NCBI GenBank assembly: GCA_007922225.1
Contig: ML679956.1
Coordinates: 19,966,689 to 20,030,688, forward strand
DNA length: 64,000 bases
Origin: Emydura subglobosa
Lineage: Eukaryota; Chordata; Testudines; Chelidae
Reading direction: 5' to 3'
Part shown: piece after piece, positions 59,656 to 64,000 of the stretch
How positions within the stretch are numbered: the first letter of the stretch is position 1
Layout of the letters: the number at the start of each line of letters is the position of its first letter
The notes under the pieces: model-generated
Database searches by the model: none
Told to the model about the DNA's origin: nothing
The model's input: only the letters and a program-made list of their open reading frames with translations
Made by a program: the position numbers and the translations under genes

Positions 59656-60415
59656 GACATATGTCCGACCCATGTAAATTGCATAAATTAAGCTGTAGAG
59701 GTCACTAACAACACATTGCAGGTGTAATTGGTTTCGTTTTCCTGAAGGTGAGGCTTTGCTTTCAAAAGCTTGAGAAACATTGACTTAATGAAATGTTTTT
59801 CTTATTTTTCAACATATTACGTATGTGTGGCATTTAAAATCAAAGAAATATGTATACAACTACTTTTCATTTATCTTACCAATGGGTAAGTGTAAGGCTC
59901 TGTGCATCTCTGGAAGGTTGCTATATACATGTATTTTGGTGTTTTCAGGGAAACCTTAAAAATAAAGGTTCAGTATAGTACAGAGAAAGGCATGAGACTT
60001 ACTTCAGTCATATTGTAAGAGTGTACAACTCCCCTGAAATCATTAGAGCTGGTTAAGTCAGGGCTGAATTTGGCCTAAGGCACACCAGGCTCTTTTGTGT
60101 TTCTAAGAATTGGTTCAGACACAACTATTCATGTTGTTAATACACCATAGTTATACCTGAGTTATACCTGAACTTTACATAATTTCTGTGTCCTTTGATT
60201 ATCATTTGATAGTAATTAATTCAGAGAAATATAAGGCATATTAGACATTGAAGCATATAAACACTATATGTTACATAATTAAAAACACTGTCCATTATTA
60301 TATCTCTATTCAAAGGTGCTATAAACAGATATCTATCTGATCCTGAAAAAAAGCTGATTATAGCTGTTAGCATATACCTCCCCATGAATATGTGCTCAAA
60401 TGCTTGTGAGACCTA
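59656..60415. other. Non-coding stretch, no gene seen
   Basis: Nothing recognised. Confidence 0.4.
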
Positions 60416-60615
60416 GGATGATAGGTCCTGTGGTTAGGATGCTGGTATAGTACTTGGGGAACCTGGGTTCAATTACCTACTCTGCCACAAACTACCTGTG
60501 TGGCCTTGAAAAATCACTTAGCTTCTCTGAGTCTTCAGTTCCTCATCTGTAAAATAGGGAATAATAGCCTTTCTTCATTCCACGTGGGTGTTATGAGAAT
60601 AAATAGTAGACCTGT
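60416..60615 (+). repeat. MIR SINE, nearly complete
   Basis: It starts with a tRNA-like head (GTCCTGTGGTTAGGATGCTG, B-box-like GGGTTCAATTAC) and continues through CTACTCTGCCACAAACTACC, GTGTGGCCTTGAAAAATCAC, TTCAGTTCCTCATCTGTAAA and GGGTGTTATGAGAATAAATA. All are in the order of the MIR consensus. This is the best-preserved MIR in the window. Confidence 0.93.
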
Positions 60616-62431
60616 GCAGATAAAGTTAATTCTGTTTTGTAGAGGATTTGGTCATTCAAAATGTGGTTTCATTCTGGTTGGGAATGAAAACCAAAAATTT
60701 CTAAATTCTTCATGAAAGAGAATGGAGCAAAGGCTCCAGGGTGAGCTGCCCTGGAGCTGCTCACTCTGGAAGCCTTGAGTGCCTATTTTTTTAAATTCTT
60801 GTTTATTTTGGGGAAAGAATGTTCCCCATGTACACTGTGAAACAGGAGTACAGGGGATTTGAATGGTTTCTTTTGTGCTAAAAACAGGAGGAGATGAAGG
60901 ACCACGATTAGCAAGCCCTGATGTCAGCTTCATGGGACTATCATACAAGGAGAAGAGAAATCTGCTTCAATAGATGGATGACTATAGAGGCAGCTACATT
61001 ATTCTATTTAAATACATCTGTCTTAAAATACATTTTTATATCTTCCAACATGCTGCATGCATTTGTATATCTTCCAAATACTGTAAATGCAAAAGAAATA
61101 ATGTAAAACTGAGGGTGCATTACTTTGCATTGGAATAATTAGGGTTCATTTTCCCAAAACAAGTTACTAACTTTGCAGGAGTCACAATTACCTCTGGGTA
61201 AAAATAATACTCTAAATATTAACAGCTGAGGCACTGTTGTATTCATCCTTTTCAAAGTTGTTATCAACTGTTAATGTGACCAACTGAAAAGGCTATGAAA
61301 GAAAAGCTCGGATTGCCATAGGTTGTACAGGCTCCTAGGCTTCCACCTTCCTACTCATGGAAGTCGGGGAGTTTTGCATAAGTAAGGACTATTTTCTAAG
61401 GTTTATTCTTTATTGTTAGGTTTCATGTATCCAATGCCATCATTTCTAACAATGATTATATCACACACATTTGTGTTTGACTCTGAATATTTTCATTTTC
61501 AGAAGCATATCTAAGATTTTTATGAAATGAAAGAACAGCACTAAAACCTGTAACACCAAATGAGAAGTCAAGTGCATATACTGCTTTAAAAAACTGCCGA
61601 GAATTGAGACCTAACATTATAAATGGTAGGCATCATCATCAGACTTCCCAAACGCTATGTTGCTATTACAGCACTGGACAAAGTAACTCAGCCTTGACGT
61701 AGAATCATTAAGATCAACAAGGATGAATACAAGAGATAAATTTAGCCCACCAGATTTTAATATTTAAAATAGATCTGTTTACATATAAATAATGTATAGC
61801 ATGAAAATAAAATTAATATTCTGTACACTGAGAATGTGCACGCTCTAAATACTAAAATAGTATAGTATAAAGGCCATTTGGCTTTTAAATGAAGAATATT
61901 TTACCAATGGAGGTTAAAATAGTTCATCAATGGATACTATTTATGATGGAACAGATGTAATCTTGAAAATGCCAGTCTAGCACTTTCTAAGAAAAGCATC
62001 TGTTGCAAAAATTAAGACCATTGATCCAAAGATGGGGAGCTTGTTCAGAGCCAAATGAACAATCTAGTAATAAGAGCGTTGGTGAATAATGTGATGTAAT
62101 GGTTGTAAGTCTTGGCAAATCATGTTAGCCTGAAATATTCCTTAAAGGCAGATCTGCAATCCATATTCTATGGACAAACCATTTATTTTCAAACTTCCTG
62201 TAGTTATCCTCTGAGAAAACAGCTTTTTTCTTCTGTCTTGTTATAATTCTTTAACATTCTCCCTCCAATTTGTCTGCAGATCTAAATGTAGTGTTTGTTC
62301 AAAAATTAGGAAAGTGTAGTGCCCATCATGGCCAGCCCATCAGTTTTAATTGCTTGTGTCTTTTTTTTATTTGTGAACAAAATCTGTTCAAACATGTCAA
62401 GAACATTTACTTGTCCTCACTGATGATTAAG
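60616..62431. other. Non-coding stretch, no gene seen
   Basis: AT-rich sequence with no recognised repeat or gene. Confidence 0.4.
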
Positions 62432-63068
62432 GGTTAGGTCCACAAAAGGACTTAAGTGCATAACTGCCCCTTTAGGCAGTTCAAAACCATTGATCAGTTG
62501 CCATCTAACTCTTTAGGGACCTAGGGGACTCTAATGGTAGAAATTTAGGTGTCGAGATTGCTGCCATTGGGCATGAGTACAGCTACCTTAACCTAGGTGC
62601 CCAGGTGTGTCTCCCATGCCTAAACCCTGGAAGGAACCTCAAACTTCGTAGTCCCCTGCAGGTCCCAGTTTGTAAACATGCTTTGAGCATGCCTAAACAC
62701 GCACATGATGGCTGGAGGAGGAGGTGGCGTGTTTCTTACTCACTTTTACCTCAGTGATAAGAGCAATCACCTAGGCTGTGGGAGACCCAGGTTCTAGTCC
62801 CCTCTCTGCCTGCTGTGGAGAAAAGATTTGAACTTGTGGACCCGAACCACTGGGTTATGAAGTATTGTGGGGTGAGTCTTTCCTGTTGAAGCCATTCCAC
62901 TTTATATAAATAATTAGTTATTGGAGGAAGGGGAGTGGAACCCGGGTCTCACGTGGGAGTGCCCTATTCACTTGGCTATAATCATTCTCATTTTCTTTAA
63001 CTCAGCAAATATTTAAGGATTCCACCAGGTGGCAAGACCTAAATTGCTTTGTGGATCTAGACCTAAAT
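62432..63068 (+). mobile_element. Composite non-autonomous element with tRNA-like modules (copy D)
   Basis: The left end is GGTTAGGTCCACAAAAGGAC. The right end, read inward, is TTAGGTC, a 5-bp insertion, then CCACAAAGCAATTTAGG, so the termini are inverted repeats of a DNA-transposon kind. Between them are a forward tRNA-like module (62,745-62,815: TCAGTGATAAGAGCAATCAC, then AGGTTCTAGTCCC), an inverted remnant near 62,830-62,860, the linker GTTGAAGCCATTCCACTTTA plus TATAAATAATTAG (62,886-62,926), and an inverted module at 62,935-62,985. The cassette is the same as in copies A-C, but the ends are different. Confidence 0.62.
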
Positions 63069-63981
63069 CCATGGCAAGTTTAAAGTTTCAAAGTGAAGCT
63101 ATTTTGAGTTTCAAAGCACAAAAAACCTTAATTAAAACAAAACAAAACAACATGTGCTTTCCCTCCCCACACACTTATATACTATAAAAATGTCTCAATT
63201 AAGTTTGTTGAAACTTTCAGGGGGAGGGGGGAATCACCTTTGGGCTCAGACTCTGCATGATCAACTTTAGCCTTTAACAGTGATGAGCCGGCAGACTTTA
63301 AGTTTCTATAGAAGAATGGGAGGCTTTCCTTTTGTCACCATTGGCTTAGGGAGTAAAAGCCTCCGTTAAGATGCAGGATTATTATTTCTAAATCATATCA
63401 ATTCATGAGTCCCATTAGCTCCATCTAGCATATAAAATGACTATGAATGTTACTGTGGGCCAGAAGGAGCTAGGGTAAGAATGAAGGTTCCTGGAGGTAA
63501 TTCCTAGGAACAGCCATTTGGGGAGAAAGCTAATGCTAAGACTTATATTTTGCTATTGGTTTACTGAAAAACAGACTCCAGGATGGGAATGAATTTAGAC
63601 ACTAGTTTAGAGTTTCTGTGATCTGATGAGAATGGAATTAAGGACTTGGTCTATTCATACAACTTGAAATGAAAAGTGTTTGCCAAAGAATGAAAATAGA
63701 ATTCAGAATTGAATTGTTCTTTCATCTTATCTTTGTTGTGGTGACAGTGATGGAATAATTTCAAAAGGATTAGATTAATAGATTATATGAGTTTAGAGTT
63801 TGAGCTCAGTTTGCATCATAGCATCTAAAGGTTCCAAATGCTTTGGCAATTTATCTAAATTGTTTGAGTCTGCAAAATTTAGGCTGGAAATCTCATTTCT
63901 ATTGAAATATCTGGCTCCTCTTCCTCTGAAATTTAAGAAGTTAAGGGCTAGGAATGTGCATGTGCACAAGGAGAAGGTATG
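63069..63981. other. Non-coding stretch, no gene seen
   Basis: It includes an AAAACAAAACAAAACAA patch at about 63,136-63,152. Nothing else recognised. Confidence 0.4.
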
Positions 63982-64000
63982 TAGGGTGACCGGTAGAAAA
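63982..64000 (+). mobile_element. Start of a hAT-like MITE, cut by the window edge
   Basis: TAGGGTGACCGGTAG repeats the terminal inverted repeat of the MITE at 30,867 (TAGGGTGACCAGATAG) with few differences. Confidence 0.7.

Noticed and set aside
1..64000. CRISPR arrays, operons, riboswitches, prokaryotic origins
   Set aside because: The DNA is vertebrate; no regularly spaced repeats or bacterial gene organisation were seen.

Overview
This is vertebrate nuclear DNA: AT-rich, intron- or intergenic-like, with no host exon that I can support. The repeat content points to a non-avian reptile, most probably a turtle. I see 5'-truncated CR1 LINEs with the typical CR1 tail, MIR SINEs, an RTE-type LINE, a DIRS-type tyrosine-recombinase retroelement, a two-gene Harbinger transposon with related MITEs, hAT-like MITEs, LTR-like sequences and short Penelope-like fragments. 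The species call is inference from repeat types, not from a host gene. Every coding sequence I can name belongs to a mobile element, and every one is broken.

Layout. 1-8 kb: a CR1 3' half (about 1.14-2.35 kb, +), then a possible solo LTR (2.56-3.62 kb). 8-16 kb: a MIR, a composite element carrying tRNA-like modules (13.2-13.9 kb) and two Harbinger-type MITEs (14.4 and 15.2 kb). 16.9-20.6 kb: a nearly full-length but decayed RTE-type LINE on the minus strand. 20.7-23.6 kb: an internally deleted DIRS-like element on the plus strand with about 100-bp inverted terminal repeats. 26.6-28.6 kb: a CR1 tail and a second tRNA-module element. 30.9 kb: a 121-bp hAT-like MITE. 31-42.4 kb: a long block with almost no recognisable repeats. 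44.8-46.2 kb: a third tRNA-module element, interrupted by a short Penelope-like fragment, then an old CR1 tail. 48-50.2 kb: an LTR-like element on the minus strand, interrupted by a fragment with a hammerhead-ribozyme-like core flanked by a 12-bp target duplication, and by a CR1. 50.7-53.5 kb: hAT-like non-autonomous elements and a CR1. 55.5-57.65 kb: a MITE and a Harbinger transposon placed head to tail around one shared TTA. 59.4 kb: another MITE. 60.4 kb: a MIR. 62.4-63.07 kb: a fourth tRNA-module element with different termini. The window ends inside the start of another hAT-like MITE.

The elements do not form a pathway, but they interact as a nested record of insertions. The most interesting signals are the two hammerhead-like relics that share one 3' tail, the inverted tRNA-like cassette found inside elements with different ends, and the Harbinger whose two convergent genes were fused by an internal deletion. 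All homology calls come from reading translations and motifs by eye; no database search was run.
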